Positions 9,901-18,386 of a stretch of 64,000 bases of DNA are shown here, one piece after another (the stretch's first letter is position 1; each line of letters starts with the position of its first letter). Origin of the DNA: Prochlorococcus marinus CUG1435 (GTDB lineage: Bacteria; Cyanobacteriota; Cyanobacteriia; PCC-6307; Cyanobiaceae); the NCBI GenBank assembly GCA_017644375.1, contig JAEPLP010000001.1, forward strand, positions 1,472,001 through 1,536,000. The letters run 5' to 3'. The notes below the pieces were generated by a model. It made no database searches, was not told the DNA's origin, and saw only the letters and a list, made by a program, of their open reading frames with translations. Position numbers and translations under genes: made by a program.

Positions 9901-10694
9901 ATTTGAGATGAAGAAAATGAAGTTGTAGTAATTATTAGTTTAATATCTTCTTTTTTAAAAATATCTATTAATTTCTTCTGAATAATATGATCTTTTAGTG
10001 TTGAAATAAAAAATGTTTTAGGAGATAGTCCGCATTTTCTTAATTGCAAGTTTAGTTTTTCGTTTACTTCAATTTCATTAGCCAAAAAAAGTGATTTATA
10101 GGATATTATTCCTATCTTTTCGCCTTTTTCATTTTTCCAATCATATAAATAGGGATCTGCATAAAAAGTAATATTCAAAAACTCATCAGGAATTAATTTT
10201 TCATCTACAACTAAATAATTTAAACAATTAAGAAAATTTCTATAATTATCCAATCCTCCAGATCTTAGTAATCTAGAAATATTTAATGCAATTTGTTTTT
10301 CTATACTACTTATTTCACATAAGGAAATTTCCTGATCAATGGTACCTGATAGGATTACTAACTTCCTTTTTTTATTAACTGCTTGCCAATTTAAAAGTTG
10401 TTCAATTCCATAGTTCCATGTACCTTTATCTCCAAATATTCTAAGTACGACAACTTTTGCATAATTAATTGTCTTTAATAAATAATTATCTATTTGAGCT
10501 GAGGAATTTAAATTAGAAATTTCTAAAGCTCTTATATTATTTTTTAATGAAGCAAATTCTTTTTCTAACAATAAGTTTGATATAAGATTTAAATCAGCCT
10601 TGACACTTGTTATAAAAATAAAATCTGCAGCCGGTTGCTCAATTAAATCATCCTTATTCTTTTCATTTCCTGCTATATTTAATATCCTGTGCAT
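6957..10694 (-). CDS. cobN: Cobaltochelatase large subunit CobN
   Basis: Large ATP-dependent chelatase subunit that binds the corrin ring and inserts cobalt during B12 synthesis. The 1245 residues include the family segments CHIGKHGTVEWLPGK and NDPGEGSQAKRRTAATIIDH in the first half and GGEDICQILYLLGVQP, RRVVDLEIIPLSVLERPR, then DGDSINRIFGSAPGSYGAGL in the second. It is a clear paralogue of ChlH at 54.4 kb ([15 protein letters not shown] in the same place). No CobS or CobT is in the window; cyanobacteria generally lack them, and the ChlI/ChlD ATPase subunits are thought to serve. Divergent from ilvE across 72 bases. The region around residues 790-850 is unusually AT-rich and poorly conserved-looking. 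Confidence 0.94.
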   Translation of the reverse strand: MHRILNIAGNEKNKDDLIEQPAADFIFITSVKADLNLISNLLLEKEFASLKNNIRALEISNLNSSAQIDNYLLKTINYAKVVVLRIFGDKGTWNYGIEQLLNWQAVNKKRKLVILSGTIDQEISLCEISSIEKQIALNISRLLRSGGLDNYRNFLNCLNYLVVDEKLIPDEFLNITFYADPYLYDWKNEKGEKIGIISYKSLFLANEIEVNEKLNLQLRKCGLSPKTFFISTLKDHIIQKKLIDIFKKEDIKLIITTTSFSSSQIKNNDLIENSTNIFTFLKIPILQLLSSNRSRKKWLNSSIGMNSSDLLMQIIIPEFDGRITTCPSAFKEIISKENTLYSEISSYKADQVGIEWISKFTTNYVKLQKLNNFDKRICLVISNYPVKNGRIGNGVGLNTPSSIINILNWLKEEGYDLGSCNYPQDSSELMSMLIKTRTNDIESQNNKPLDYLPLSEYLKYWNYFEPDPKNIIINRWGKPSDAIDLDNKGFSINGIRFGKITLLIQPQRGYDAFTDRDIHSPDLPPPHRYLAQYIWIEKVFNANAICHIGKHGTVEWLPGKSIGLSNKCFPNIICPAIPNIYPFIVNDPGEGSQAKRRTAATIIDHLTPPLDRSELYGKFSILENYLDEYFEAKLLNSNRIKIIEKSIFELIKNDFSEITLMNKNNKIEEIDSFLCKIKESQIRTGLHIFGNRQNDINEINLFMCIARVPNANRIGVIQYIAKHLKLDLNPWTNQYDQMLSENDKKILLTFSNKNILNFRMAIDFLEQQAKYLIYLFFYKNNTNIKNLEKYKNKKIIDYFFNEKKHNNYFLLLKKEILYPIINSSYNEKLSFINSLNGQYVKSGPSGAPTRGKTEALPTGKNFFSVDSRGLPTESAWSVGIQSASQILDLYKQDNGEDLKNIAISVWATSTMRNGGEDICQILYLLGVQPIWDGPSRRVVDLEIIPLSVLERPRVDVTLRISGMFRDAFPQLVKLTSKAINLVSNLNEDDKFNPLAGASRDGDSINRIFGSAPGSYGAGLQELISNSNWENIDDFGESFINWSKWIYSDNLEPIEDKKSLENALKNVQLVVHNQDNKEHDILDSDDYYQFQGGLSSAVKKLSGKLPQMYHGDLSKFGLSKISKLQDEINNVVISRILNPKWINGMKDNGYKGAFEFSATLDYLYAFDASTEVVSDWCYEEVYKSWLCDLDLRNFFLENNPWALRDIAQRFLEIVNRKMWNNCSSDVIENLKNIIINTDSIIEKNEF

Positions 10695-10766
10695 TTTTAT
10701 ATATAAATAAGGTTTAGAATACGTAAGTAGGTTAAAACAAGTTTACCTTAATTAAATAAATTAAAT

Positions 10767-11681
10767 ATGCATGAATTTCTTCCATACGCCTGGTTCGAAG
10801 GTAAATGTATTCCATTTAAAGAAGCAAAAATATCAATAGCTACTCATGCACTACATTACGGTACTGCTGCATTTGGAGGAATGCGAGCGATACCTAACCC
10901 AACAAACAAAGAAGAATTCCTTTTGTTTAGAACTGATAAACATATAAAAAGATTATCTCAAAGTGCAAAATTACTCTTAACTGAAATTTCTGAAGAATAT
11001 ATTTTTAAAGCCTTAGAAGAAGTTATAAAAAGAAACAAGCCAGAAAAACCTATTTATATAAGACCTTTTGTATATACAAGCGATTTAGGTATAGCTCCAA
11101 GGTTACACAATATTGAAACAGATTTCTTTATTTATTGTATTGAACTAGGAGATTATCTATCCCCAGATGGTGTTTCTTGTAGAATGAGTAGTTGGACAAG
11201 ACAAGAAGATAGATCTCTCCCCTTAAGAGGAAAAATAAGTGGAGCATATATTACTAGTTCATTAGCCAAAACAGAAGCTAGTTTATCGGGTTTTGATGAA
11301 GCCCTGCTATTAAATTCAAGTGGTAAGGTAAGCGAAGCTAGTGGTATGAATTTATTTATTGTAAGAAACGGAGACTTAATCACTCCTGGTGTTGATCAAG
11401 ATATCCTGGAGGGGATTACTAGAGCTAGTGTAATTGAATTAGCAAAATCATTTGGAATAAATGTAATTGAGAGGCCTGTTGATAAAACAGAATTATTAAT
11501 AGCAGATGAAGTTTTTCTAACTGGTACAGCAGCAAAAATTACACCAGTTAAAAAAATTGAATCAACTGAATTAAATTATGAAAGACCAATAATGAATAAA
11601 TTAAAAAGTAAGCTTATAGAAATAACAGAAGGTCGTTCTCAAGACTATGATAATTGGGTAACAAGAATTTCACTAAAATAA
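10767..11681 (+). CDS. ilvE: Branched-chain amino-acid aminotransferase
   Basis: PLP enzyme, class IV aminotransferase fold, performing the last step of leucine, isoleucine and valine synthesis with glutamate as amino donor. Family segments: HALHYGTAAFGGMRA near the start, IYIRPFVYTSDLGI in the middle, and SSLAKTEASLSGFDEALLLN, which holds the PLP lysine, followed by VSEASGMNLFIV and EGITRASVIELA. 304 residues is the normal length. The ATG is preceded by a short AT-rich divergent spacer with cobN. metH follows after 18 bases on the same strand. Confidence 0.95.
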   Translation: MHEFLPYAWFEGKCIPFKEAKISIATHALHYGTAAFGGMRAIPNPTNKEEFLLFRTDKHIKRLSQSAKLLLTEISEEYIFKALEEVIKRNKPEKPIYIRPFVYTSDLGIAPRLHNIETDFFIYCIELGDYLSPDGVSCRMSSWTRQEDRSLPLRGKISGAYITSSLAKTEASLSGFDEALLLNSSGKVSEASGMNLFIVRNGDLITPGVDQDILEGITRASVIELAKSFGINVIERPVDKTELLIADEVFLTGTAAKITPVKKIESTELNYERPIMNKLKSKLIEITEGRSQDYDNWVTRISLK

Positions 11682-11699
11682 ATTATTTTTTACCTAAAA

Positions 11700-14600
11700 A
11701 TGGAATCTTTCAGAACCTATCTAAATAGAGATGAAAAACCATTAATTATTTTTGACGGAGGTACTGGAACATCATTTCAGAACTTGAATCTTACTGCAGA
11801 TGACTTTGGAGGAAAAGAATTAGAAGGTTGTAATGAAAACCTTGTATTATCATCACCAAAAGTAGTTGAAAGGGTTCATGATTCATTCCTAGAAGCAGGT
11901 TGTCATGTTATAGAAACTAATACTTTTGGAGCCTCATCCATAGTTCTTGATGAATATGATATTGCGGATAAGGCATATGAAATAAATAAAAATGCTGCAT
12001 TAATAGCAAAAAATGCAGCGTCCAAATATGCATCAGTTGATAAACCAAGGTTTGTTGCTGGTTCAATTGGACCAACCACTAAATTACCGACATTAGGTCA
12101 TATAGATTTTGATGAATTAAAGCAATCATATAAAGAACAAATATATGGTCTTATAGATGGAGGAGTTGATCTTCTGTTAATTGAAACTTGTCAAGATGTA
12201 TTGCAAATAAAATCTGCCTTATCAGCATCAAAAGAAGTACTTGATAGTAAAAATATAGATTTACCCATAATGGTATCTATAACAATGGAAACAACAGGTA
12301 CTATGCTTGTTGGATCTGATATCGCATCTGCATTAACAATACTAGAGCCATTTAATATAGATGTCCTTGGACTTAATTGTGCAACTGGTCCAGAACAAAT
12401 GAAGGAACATATTAAATATTTGTCTGAAAATTCACCCTTCGCTATAAGTTGTATTCCCAATGCAGGACTACCTGAAAATGTTGGTGGTGTCGCTCATTAC
12501 AGATTAAAGCCAATAGAATTAAAAATGCAGCTAATGAATTTTATCTACGACTTTAATGTTCAATTAATAGGTGGATGTTGTGGGACGACACCTGATCATA
12601 TTAAATATCTTTCTTCAATAATTGACGAAATTATTGATATTGAAAGGACTATCAAAAATGGTAAGAACAATTCAAGTGGATATATTCCTTCTGCTTCATC
12701 AATATATAATTCTGTGCCGTACAAACAAGATAATTCAATCTTGATTGTAGGAGAAAGATTAAATGCAAGTGGATCTAAAAAGGTAAGGGAGTTATTAAAT
12801 AAAGATGACTGGGATGGACTAGTTTCAATTGCCAAGCAACAACAAAAAGAAAATGCACACGTACTTGATGTGAATGTTGATTATGTGGGGAGAGACGGAG
12901 TGAAAGATATGAAGGAAATAACTTCAAGACTCGTTACCAATATAAATTTGCCATTAATGATTGACTCTACAGATGCAGACAAAATGGAAAGTGGATTAAA
13001 GTCAGCTGGTGGTAAATGTATTTTAAATTCAACAAATTACGAAGACGGTGATGAAAGATTTGATCAAGTTCTAAATTTAGCATTGGGGTATGGTTCAGGA
13101 CTTGTTGTCGGAACTATTGATGAAGATGGAATGGCAAGGAATGCAGATAAAAAATATAACATTGTTAAACGAGCGATTAATAGAACAAGAGAATGTGGTT
13201 TGTCAGATTATGAGCTCTTTTTTGATCCATTAGCTTTGCCAATATCTACTGGGATAGAAGAAGATAGATTAAACGCTAAAGAAACAATTACTGCTATATC
13301 AAAAATTCGTGATAATTTCCCAGATATTCATATCATACTGGGTATATCAAACATCAGTTTTGGTCTTTCACCATTATCTAGGATTAATTTAAATTCAATA
13401 TTTTTAGATGAATGCATTAAAGCGGGATTGGATTCTGCTATCATCGCACCAAATAAAATTTTGCCATTATCAAAAATTTCTCAAGAAACTAAAAAGCTTT
13501 GCTTAGATTTGATATATGACAAAAGAGAATTTGAAGATGATATTTGTATTTATGATCCATTAGTAGAATTAACAAAGGCTTTTCAAGATTTATCTATTCA
13601 GGATTTTAAAAAAGCATCTTCAGAAAATAAAAACTTAACTCTGGAAGAAAGTCTAAAAAATCATATTATTGATGGAGAAAAAATAGGTTTAGAGGATCAA
13701 TTAAATAAAGCTTTAAAAAAATATAAACCTCTTGAAATAATTAATACCTTTTTACTAGATGGGATGAAAGTTGTAGGGGATTTGTTTGGCTCAGGTCAAA
13801 TGCAATTGCCATTTGTACTACAATCAGCAGAAACAATGAAATTTGCGGTTTCAATTTTAGAACCATATATGGAAACTGTAGATCAAAACATATCAAATGG
13901 AAAACTCTTAATAGCAACTGTCAAAGGCGATGTTCATGATATTGGGAAAAATTTGGTTGACATAATACTTACAAATAATGGTTATGACGTTATAAATCTT
14001 GGAATAAAGCAAGATGTTTCAGCAATTATAGATGCACAAAAGAAGCACAATGCAGATTGCATAGCTATGAGCGGATTACTTGTAAAATCAACTGCATTTA
14101 TGAAAGATAATTTAGAGGCTTTTAACAATGAAGATATTAGTGTACCAGTAATATTAGGAGGCGCAGCCTTAACCCCAAAATTTGTAAATGAGGACTGCAG
14201 CAAAATATATAAAGGGAAAATATTGTACGGAAAAGATGCATTCACTGATCTTAAATTCATGAATGAATATATGGATAATAAAAAAAAGGGTAATTGGTCA
14301 AATACTGAGGGTTTTATTAACAATGAGGGTATAACTATTAATTTAGCCTCATCAAAATCCAACTCTCAAGCTGTTAAAGAATCAATATCAATAAATACCG
14401 AGATTTCCAAATTAAATTTAAAAGAAAATTTTATTAGATCTAAATTTATAAATGAAGAAGAACCAATTCAAGCTCCTTTCTTAGGAACGAAAGTCTTGAA
14501 CGACGTTGATATAGATTTAAATAAATTAATTTTTTATTTAGATACAAAAGCTCTATTTAGCGGACAATGGCAAATAAAAAAAGGAAAAAACCAAAGCGTA

Positions 14601-15266
14601 GATGAATACAATAACTATTTGGATTCATATGCTAAACCACTGTTAGATAAATGGTTAGAGACAATTATGGAAAAAAAACTTATTTCACCCAAAGCAGTTT
14701 ATGGATATTTCAAATGCGGGAGAAAAGATAATAGTATTTTCATATTTGATAAGAAATCATTAAATAAAATTTCCCAATTTAATTTTCCAAGACAAAAATC
14801 AGGGAATAATCTATGCATAGCTGATTTTTATTGTGATTTGAAAAATGATAATCCGATAGATATATTTCCTATGCAGGCAGTAACCATGGGCGATATTGCT
14901 AGTGAATATTCTCAACAATTATTTAAAGAAGATAAATATAGCGATTATTTGTTATTCCATGGGCTTACAGTGCAATTAGCAGAAGCTCTAGCTGAGTATG
15001 TCCATGCATTAATTCGTATCGAATGTGGTTTTAGGTCTGAAGAACCAGATAAAAATAGAGAAATACTAGCTCAAAAATATAGAGGAGCTAGATATTCTTT
15101 TGGTTATCCTGCATGTCCAAAAGTATCTGATTCAAACATACAATTATCATTGTTGGATGCAAAAAGAATAAACTTGACGATGGATGAATCTGAACAACTT
15201 CATCCAGAACAAAGTACTACAGCAATCATTTCACTACACTCAAAAGCTAAATATTTCAGCGCTTAA
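11700..15266 (+). CDS. metH: Cobalamin-dependent methionine synthase
   Basis: Transfers methyl from methyltetrahydrofolate to homocysteine through methylcobalamin. All four modules are present in 1188 residues: homocysteine/zinc domain (LNCATGP and the paired cysteines of GGCCGTTPDH, about 1-315), pterin domain (VGERLNASGSKKVRELL, DVNVDYVGRDG), cobalamin domain with the lower-ligand histidine in GDVHDIGKNLVDI (about residue 745), and the C-terminal reactivation domain (LAEALAEYVHALIRIECG, SFGYPACP). The gene sits beside cobN; cobU is at 26.5 kb, so the cell both makes and uses a corrinoid. Prochlorococcus is known to make pseudocobalamin, but the lower base cannot be read here. Confidence 0.97.
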   Translation: MESFRTYLNRDEKPLIIFDGGTGTSFQNLNLTADDFGGKELEGCNENLVLSSPKVVERVHDSFLEAGCHVIETNTFGASSIVLDEYDIADKAYEINKNAALIAKNAASKYASVDKPRFVAGSIGPTTKLPTLGHIDFDELKQSYKEQIYGLIDGGVDLLLIETCQDVLQIKSALSASKEVLDSKNIDLPIMVSITMETTGTMLVGSDIASALTILEPFNIDVLGLNCATGPEQMKEHIKYLSENSPFAISCIPNAGLPENVGGVAHYRLKPIELKMQLMNFIYDFNVQLIGGCCGTTPDHIKYLSSIIDEIIDIERTIKNGKNNSSGYIPSASSIYNSVPYKQDNSILIVGERLNASGSKKVRELLNKDDWDGLVSIAKQQQKENAHVLDVNVDYVGRDGVKDMKEITSRLVTNINLPLMIDSTDADKMESGLKSAGGKCILNSTNYEDGDERFDQVLNLALGYGSGLVVGTIDEDGMARNADKKYNIVKRAINRTRECGLSDYELFFDPLALPISTGIEEDRLNAKETITAISKIRDNFPDIHIILGISNISFGLSPLSRINLNSIFLDECIKAGLDSAIIAPNKILPLSKISQETKKLCLDLIYDKREFEDDICIYDPLVELTKAFQDLSIQDFKKASSENKNLTLEESLKNHIIDGEKIGLEDQLNKALKKYKPLEIINTFLLDGMKVVGDLFGSGQMQLPFVLQSAETMKFAVSILEPYMETVDQNISNGKLLIATVKGDVHDIGKNLVDIILTNNGYDVINLGIKQDVSAIIDAQKKHNADCIAMSGLLVKSTAFMKDNLEAFNNEDISVPVILGGAALTPKFVNEDCSKIYKGKILYGKDAFTDLKFMNEYMDNKKKGNWSNTEGFINNEGITINLASSKSNSQAVKESISINTEISKLNLKENFIRSKFINEEEPIQAPFLGTKVLNDVDIDLNKLIFYLDTKALFSGQWQIKKGKNQSVDEYNNYLDSYAKPLLDKWLETIMEKKLISPKAVYGYFKCGRKDNSIFIFDKKSLNKISQFNFPRQKSGNNLCIADFYCDLKNDNPIDIFPMQAVTMGDIASEYSQQLFKEDKYSDYLLFHGLTVQLAEALAEYVHALIRIECGFRSEEPDKNREILAQKYRGARYSFGYPACPKVSDSNIQLSLLDAKRINLTMDESEQLHPEQSTTAIISLHSKAKYFSA

Positions 15267-15275
15267 GCTAAATCA

Positions 15276-15494
15276 TTAGTTATTTTCTAAATATTCAATA
15301 ATCTCTTCCTGTAGTTCTTCCATCATTTCATTATCACCCAGATCAAGTCCCTCACCCGCGGCATCCTGTGTTAACTCAAGATAATATGAAGCACCATCAC
15401 TAGATAAAAATTCTAATGCAGAAGTTTCATCACTATCTTTAAAAGCTTCATAAAGAGCTTTAAATGCTATGTTTTCAGTAAATTCCCAATCCAT
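15276..15494 (-). CDS. Small acidic conserved protein, function unknown
   Basis: 72 residues, strongly acidic (runs such as DLGDNEMMEELQEEIIEYLE near the end), with aromatic positions near the N-terminus (MDWEFTENIAFKALYEAF). No cysteine, signal peptide or membrane segment is visible; two or three helices are likely. I recognise it only as the kind of short protein conserved in marine picocyanobacteria, with no assigned role. It converges on metH with 9 bases between stops and diverges from the DUF2237 gene across a 100-base spacer that contains an unusual G-rich leader on its own strand. Confidence 0.72.
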   Translation of the reverse strand: MDWEFTENIAFKALYEAFKDSDETSALEFLSSDGASYYLELTQDAAGEGLDLGDNEMMEELQEEIIEYLENN

Positions 15495-15519
15495 AATGAA
15501 AAAAACCTTATTAGAATTA

Positions 15520-15551
15520 TTACCTCCTTACCCCCCATCCTCGTCAACCTT
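15520..15551 (-). promoter_or_regulatory. G-rich leader upstream of the small acidic protein gene
   Basis: Read on the minus strand this leader has GAGGATGGGGGG followed by TAAGGAGGTAAT, a striking purine/G-rich tract in a genome where such runs are rare. GGAGGT is a perfect Shine-Dalgarno sequence but lies roughly 30 bases before the ATG at 15494, too far for ordinary use, and no closer in-frame start exists before a TAA. It may be a regulatory leader, a G-rich protein-binding site or a leftover of another start. Function is inferred only. Confidence 0.35.
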
Positions 15552-15594
15552 TTTTAAAGAAATGTTGGTGTTTTATTATTATTAAAAAAAATCT

Positions 15595-15978
15595 ATGTCC
15601 TTAAATAATCAAAATCAGTTAAATGTCCTAGGAGAAAAAATTAAGGTTTGTAGTTGCGCACCTATGACAGGGTGGTTCAGAGATGGATTTTGTAATTATG
15701 ACAAAAATGATGGTGGGAATCATTCCATATGTTGCGTAATGGATGATAATTTCCTGAAATATAGTAAATCACAAGGTAATGATTTAATAACTCCCATGCC
15801 TGTTTATTCCTTCCCAGGACTAAAGGATGGTGATCATTGGTGTATTTGTCTTGATAGGTGGAAGCAAGCATTATTAGACGGTCTTGCACCAAAAGTCATA
15901 TTAGAATCAACGAATATTGTAGTCTTAGAATCAGTACCTCTGGAAAAATTGAAAGAATATCAATTTAATAAAAAGTAA
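15595..15978 (+). CDS. DUF2237 family protein
   Basis: 127 residues clearly of the DUF2237 family: NVLGEKIKVCSCAPMTGWFRDGFC, then HSICCVMDDNFLKYSKSQGNDL, FPGLKDGDHWCICLDRW and a closing VILESTN. Six conserved cysteines and histidines are concentrated in the first two-thirds and could bind a metal or form a redox site, although the family's function is not known. No signal peptide. It is transcribed away from the acidic small protein and is followed 48 bases later by the Ap4A phosphorylase gene on the same strand. Confidence 0.88.
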   Translation: MSLNNQNQLNVLGEKIKVCSCAPMTGWFRDGFCNYDKNDGGNHSICCVMDDNFLKYSKSQGNDLITPMPVYSFPGLKDGDHWCICLDRWKQALLDGLAPKVILESTNIVVLESVPLEKLKEYQFNKK

Positions 15979-16026
15979 TTACAAGTTTATTTTTTTTTTT
16001 AAAATGATTATGATAAATTTTTTTAA

Positions 16027-16857
16027 ATGAGTTCAGAAATATATTGGAAAAAAGCACTTGAACAAACTCGATTATCAATTGACGATAAATCATTATATCC
16101 TCTCAAAACTGATATTATTACAAGAGATATATATGAAAAAGAGGACTTCATAATTAGGAAACTCGATACTTCAAAATTTAATAAAAAAAAAATTTATGGT
16201 CCTAAGCAAAATCCATTTTGTCCTTGGGAAAAGATACTAGAAATTGATAAAATTGGAGATAATCATCAACTAATATTAAATAAGTACCCTGTACAGAAAG
16301 GTCATATTTTACTTATTACAAATAAATGGAAACCTCAAAATGGGTGGTTAGATATTAAAGATTGGAGAGCGATCCAACAAGTTAATAAAGATACTAGTGG
16401 ATTATGGTTTTTCAATAGTTCTCCAATTGCGGGTGCAAGTCAACCTCACAGGCATTTTCAACTTCTGCGTAGATCTAAAGGTGAGATATCATGCCCTAGA
16501 GAAAAGTGGTTTTTAGAGATGAACTCATATCAAGATCTAAATAGTAAGCTTAAAAAAAATATTATTGTATCCAAATTTAATTTTTTAGAAAATTCATCAT
16601 GTCTTTTTGAATTTTATTTAGAATTATGCAAGAAATTAGGACTAGGGGACCCTATTAGGGATAATAAACCTGTACATCCTTACAATATATTATTAACTAA
16701 TAAATGGATCGCAATTATAAAGAGAAAAAATGATCATATTCATGGTTTCAGTATTAACAGTTTAGGATTTGCAGGATATCTATTAGTAACTGAAAAATCA
16801 AATATTAATTATCTAAAGAAATTTGGGCCTGAAAAACTTCTAGAAAGTTTTGTTTGA
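16027..16857 (+). CDS. Ap4A phosphorylase / ATP adenylyltransferase family
   Basis: HIT-superfamily enzyme that splits diadenosine tetraphosphate with phosphate into ATP and ADP. The 276 residues contain LILNKYPVQKGHILLITNKW, SSPIAGASQPHRHFQLLRR with the HxHxQ-type catalytic motif (H-R-H-F-Q), and the C-terminal PYNILLTNKWIAIIKRKN region typical of the APA1/2 group. The N-terminal domain carries FNPFCPWEK-like segment QNPFCPWEK. Length agrees with the cyanobacterial members. Possible role in clearing stress-related dinucleotides is inferred from the family. The stop is 3 bases from the next convergent small gene. Confidence 0.9.
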   Translation: MSSEIYWKKALEQTRLSIDDKSLYPLKTDIITRDIYEKEDFIIRKLDTSKFNKKKIYGPKQNPFCPWEKILEIDKIGDNHQLILNKYPVQKGHILLITNKWKPQNGWLDIKDWRAIQQVNKDTSGLWFFNSSPIAGASQPHRHFQLLRRSKGEISCPREKWFLEMNSYQDLNSKLKKNIIVSKFNFLENSSCLFEFYLELCKKLGLGDPIRDNKPVHPYNILLTNKWIAIIKRKNDHIHGFSINSLGFAGYLLVTEKSNINYLKKFGPEKLLESFV

Positions 16858-16860
16858 ATA

Positions 16861-17040
16861 CTAGTTATTTACTTCAACTTCTTTATCTCTGGTTATTTGG
16901 GTTTCTAGAACTTCTATAGATGCTGTTACGGAGGCGATTTTACGTTCAAGTGAATCCTTAATATAATTGAGCATTTCTAATTTCTTATGTTGATAAAAAC
17001 TTTTTTTTTCTTTAGGTGATTTGAAATAGCAATTAAACAT
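16861..17040 (-). CDS. Small coiled-coil protein, 59 residues, function unknown
   Basis: A 59-codon frame with an ATG at 17040 and TAG at 16861 fills the gap between the Ap4A phosphorylase and the next gene. It begins MFNCYFKSPKEKKSFYQHKK and continues with a charged heptad-like stretch rich in Leu, Ile, Glu and Lys (LNYIKDSLERKIASVTASIE), as expected for a helical coiled coil. Codon choice matches the neighbours. No family is recognised. It is tail to tail with the preceding gene (3 bases apart). Confidence 0.62.
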   Translation of the reverse strand: MFNCYFKSPKEKKSFYQHKKLEMLNYIKDSLERKIASVTASIEVLETQITRDKEVEVNN

Positions 17041-17183
17041 TTTTATTTTAATTATAAAAAGATCCTTAATTAACTTGTGACATGAAAATAAATTGGTTTT
17101 AATTTAATAACAATATTCCGTATGGACTTTCAATATTTTTTGAATAAAATTAAATAAATTCCATACTTTTCAAGAAAATATTA

Positions 17184-18200
17184 TTGAATATTCCTGAGAA
17201 TTCAAATACAAAAAGAATTTCAATTGATTTACCTGAGGAACTAATTTCCAGGTTTGATCAATTACGAAAAGAGTGGGGATTTAGAGCAAGAGGACCTGTA
17301 ATAGAAAAGATACTTAAAGAACTTCTTCAAGAAGATGATTTACTACCTAAGAACCAACAACAAGAAATAGACTTTAACGAGAAAAATAATAATAATAATG
17401 GAAATTTAAATATTGATGATAATACTGCATTGGTATTAATTAAATCAGACATTAAAAAAGAAAATAATGAGATATCTTTAAACAAAAGAGTTTTAAATAA
17501 AGATCAATATAAAGAAAAAATCAACTCAAACATAAGCCTTCCCAATTTTGTTGAAAAAAAAGTGAAGAATCTAAGAAGAAGTATTAATAGTGCAAAATTA
17601 AAAGAGAATATTAATGATATTCAAATTAATACAATTAAAGAAACTGAATTAATAAAATGTCGAATAGCTTTAATTAGTCATTGGAAAACCTTATATGGAA
17701 CAGTTCCTAACGATCATGTAGTAGAAGCTTCGATGGATTGGTTTGGAAGTGATATATGGCCAAATCTTGAGGGAACCGAAAATCTACCCTTTACGTGGAG
17801 TGCAGCCAATAAATTCATGTCTGAATTATGTCCATTTTGGATAAAGAAAAATCCATCCCTTGAAATTGTTTTATTAATGATTGGAGTTTTAGAAGACCCA
17901 TTTGCCACATCAGATTTAATTAATAGGATACCAACTCTAATGAGAAGGTTTGTAAGTAGATTTAAGCGAAATAACAGTTCAAATTCATTTGAAACCTTGG
18001 ACTCAACAATGACGGTACATGGAGCACTTAAATTATTGAATTTATCAACATCCGCAGGATCAGCTCATACATTGCGAAAAATAAAGGAAGCATATAAATC
18101 ATTGGCCTTGGAAACGCATCCAGATGCGGGAGGATCAATAGATCAAATGAGAAAATTAAATGATGCGTATCAATTGCTAAAAAATTTATATAGAAATTAG
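17184..18200 (+). CDS. Ribbon-helix-helix / J-domain fusion protein
   Basis: 338 residues with an unusual arrangement. Residues about 10-50 (KRISIDLPEELISRFDQLRK then GPVIEKILKELL) look like a CopG/MetJ-type ribbon-helix-helix DNA-binding domain. A low-complexity Asn/Lys-rich linker follows, then a conserved cyanobacterial block (ISHWKTLYGTVPNDHVVEAS, SAANKFMSELCPFW), and a C-terminal J-domain with the HPD motif at 312-314 (KEAYKSLALETHPDAGG). The J-domain suggests contact with a DnaK; the RHH part suggests DNA or a partner. The start is TTG at 17184. A 7-bp inverted pair (GTATGGA/TCCATAC) lies in the leader at 17120-17166. Combined role unknown. Confidence 0.78.
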   Translation: MNIPENSNTKRISIDLPEELISRFDQLRKEWGFRARGPVIEKILKELLQEDDLLPKNQQQEIDFNEKNNNNNGNLNIDDNTALVLIKSDIKKENNEISLNKRVLNKDQYKEKINSNISLPNFVEKKVKNLRRSINSAKLKENINDIQINTIKETELIKCRIALISHWKTLYGTVPNDHVVEASMDWFGSDIWPNLEGTENLPFTWSAANKFMSELCPFWIKKNPSLEIVLLMIGVLEDPFATSDLINRIPTLMRRFVSRFKRNNSSNSFETLDSTMTVHGALKLLNLSTSAGSAHTLRKIKEAYKSLALETHPDAGGSIDQMRKLNDAYQLLKNLYRN

Positions 18201-18207
18201 TATAACT

Positions 18208-18256
18208 ATTCTTATATGAGACTAAATATAAGTCTAGTAACTAGTCTAATATAAGA
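18208..18256 (+). repeat. 49-nt structured repeat, copy 1
   Basis: Begins ATTCTTATATGAGACT and ends ATATAAGA. The outer arms TCTTATAT/ATATAAGA are perfectly complementary, and AGACT can pair with either of two downstream AGTCT elements, giving two alternative stems. With the outer arm and distal AGTCT paired, a near-continuous 14-bp stem forms with one G/A mismatch. It matches copy 2 at 40 of 49 positions. Confidence 0.8.
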
Positions 18257-18386
18257 TTAATACGACCATTATTCCGTTCTTTATCAATTATTTATAAGTC
18301 AAAATTAACCTCCTCAATTATCTTGAAGAAATAGAAACTAAAATATAATTTAATTTTTTCATAATGAAGTATTTTGTTGTATAGTT

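Noticed and set aside
13982-14362. 126-codon frame antisense to metH
   Set aside because: Lies inside the cobalamin-binding module of metH; a shadow.
15496-15585. 29-codon frame MKKTLLELLPPYPPSSSTFF on the plus strand
   Set aside because: It is the pyrimidine-rich complement of the G-rich leader; no independent support.
17120-17166. GTATGGA/TCCATAC inverted pair as a terminator
   Set aside because: The 7-bp arms are 33 bases apart and no T-run follows; kept only as a weak operator idea for the RHH/J-domain gene.
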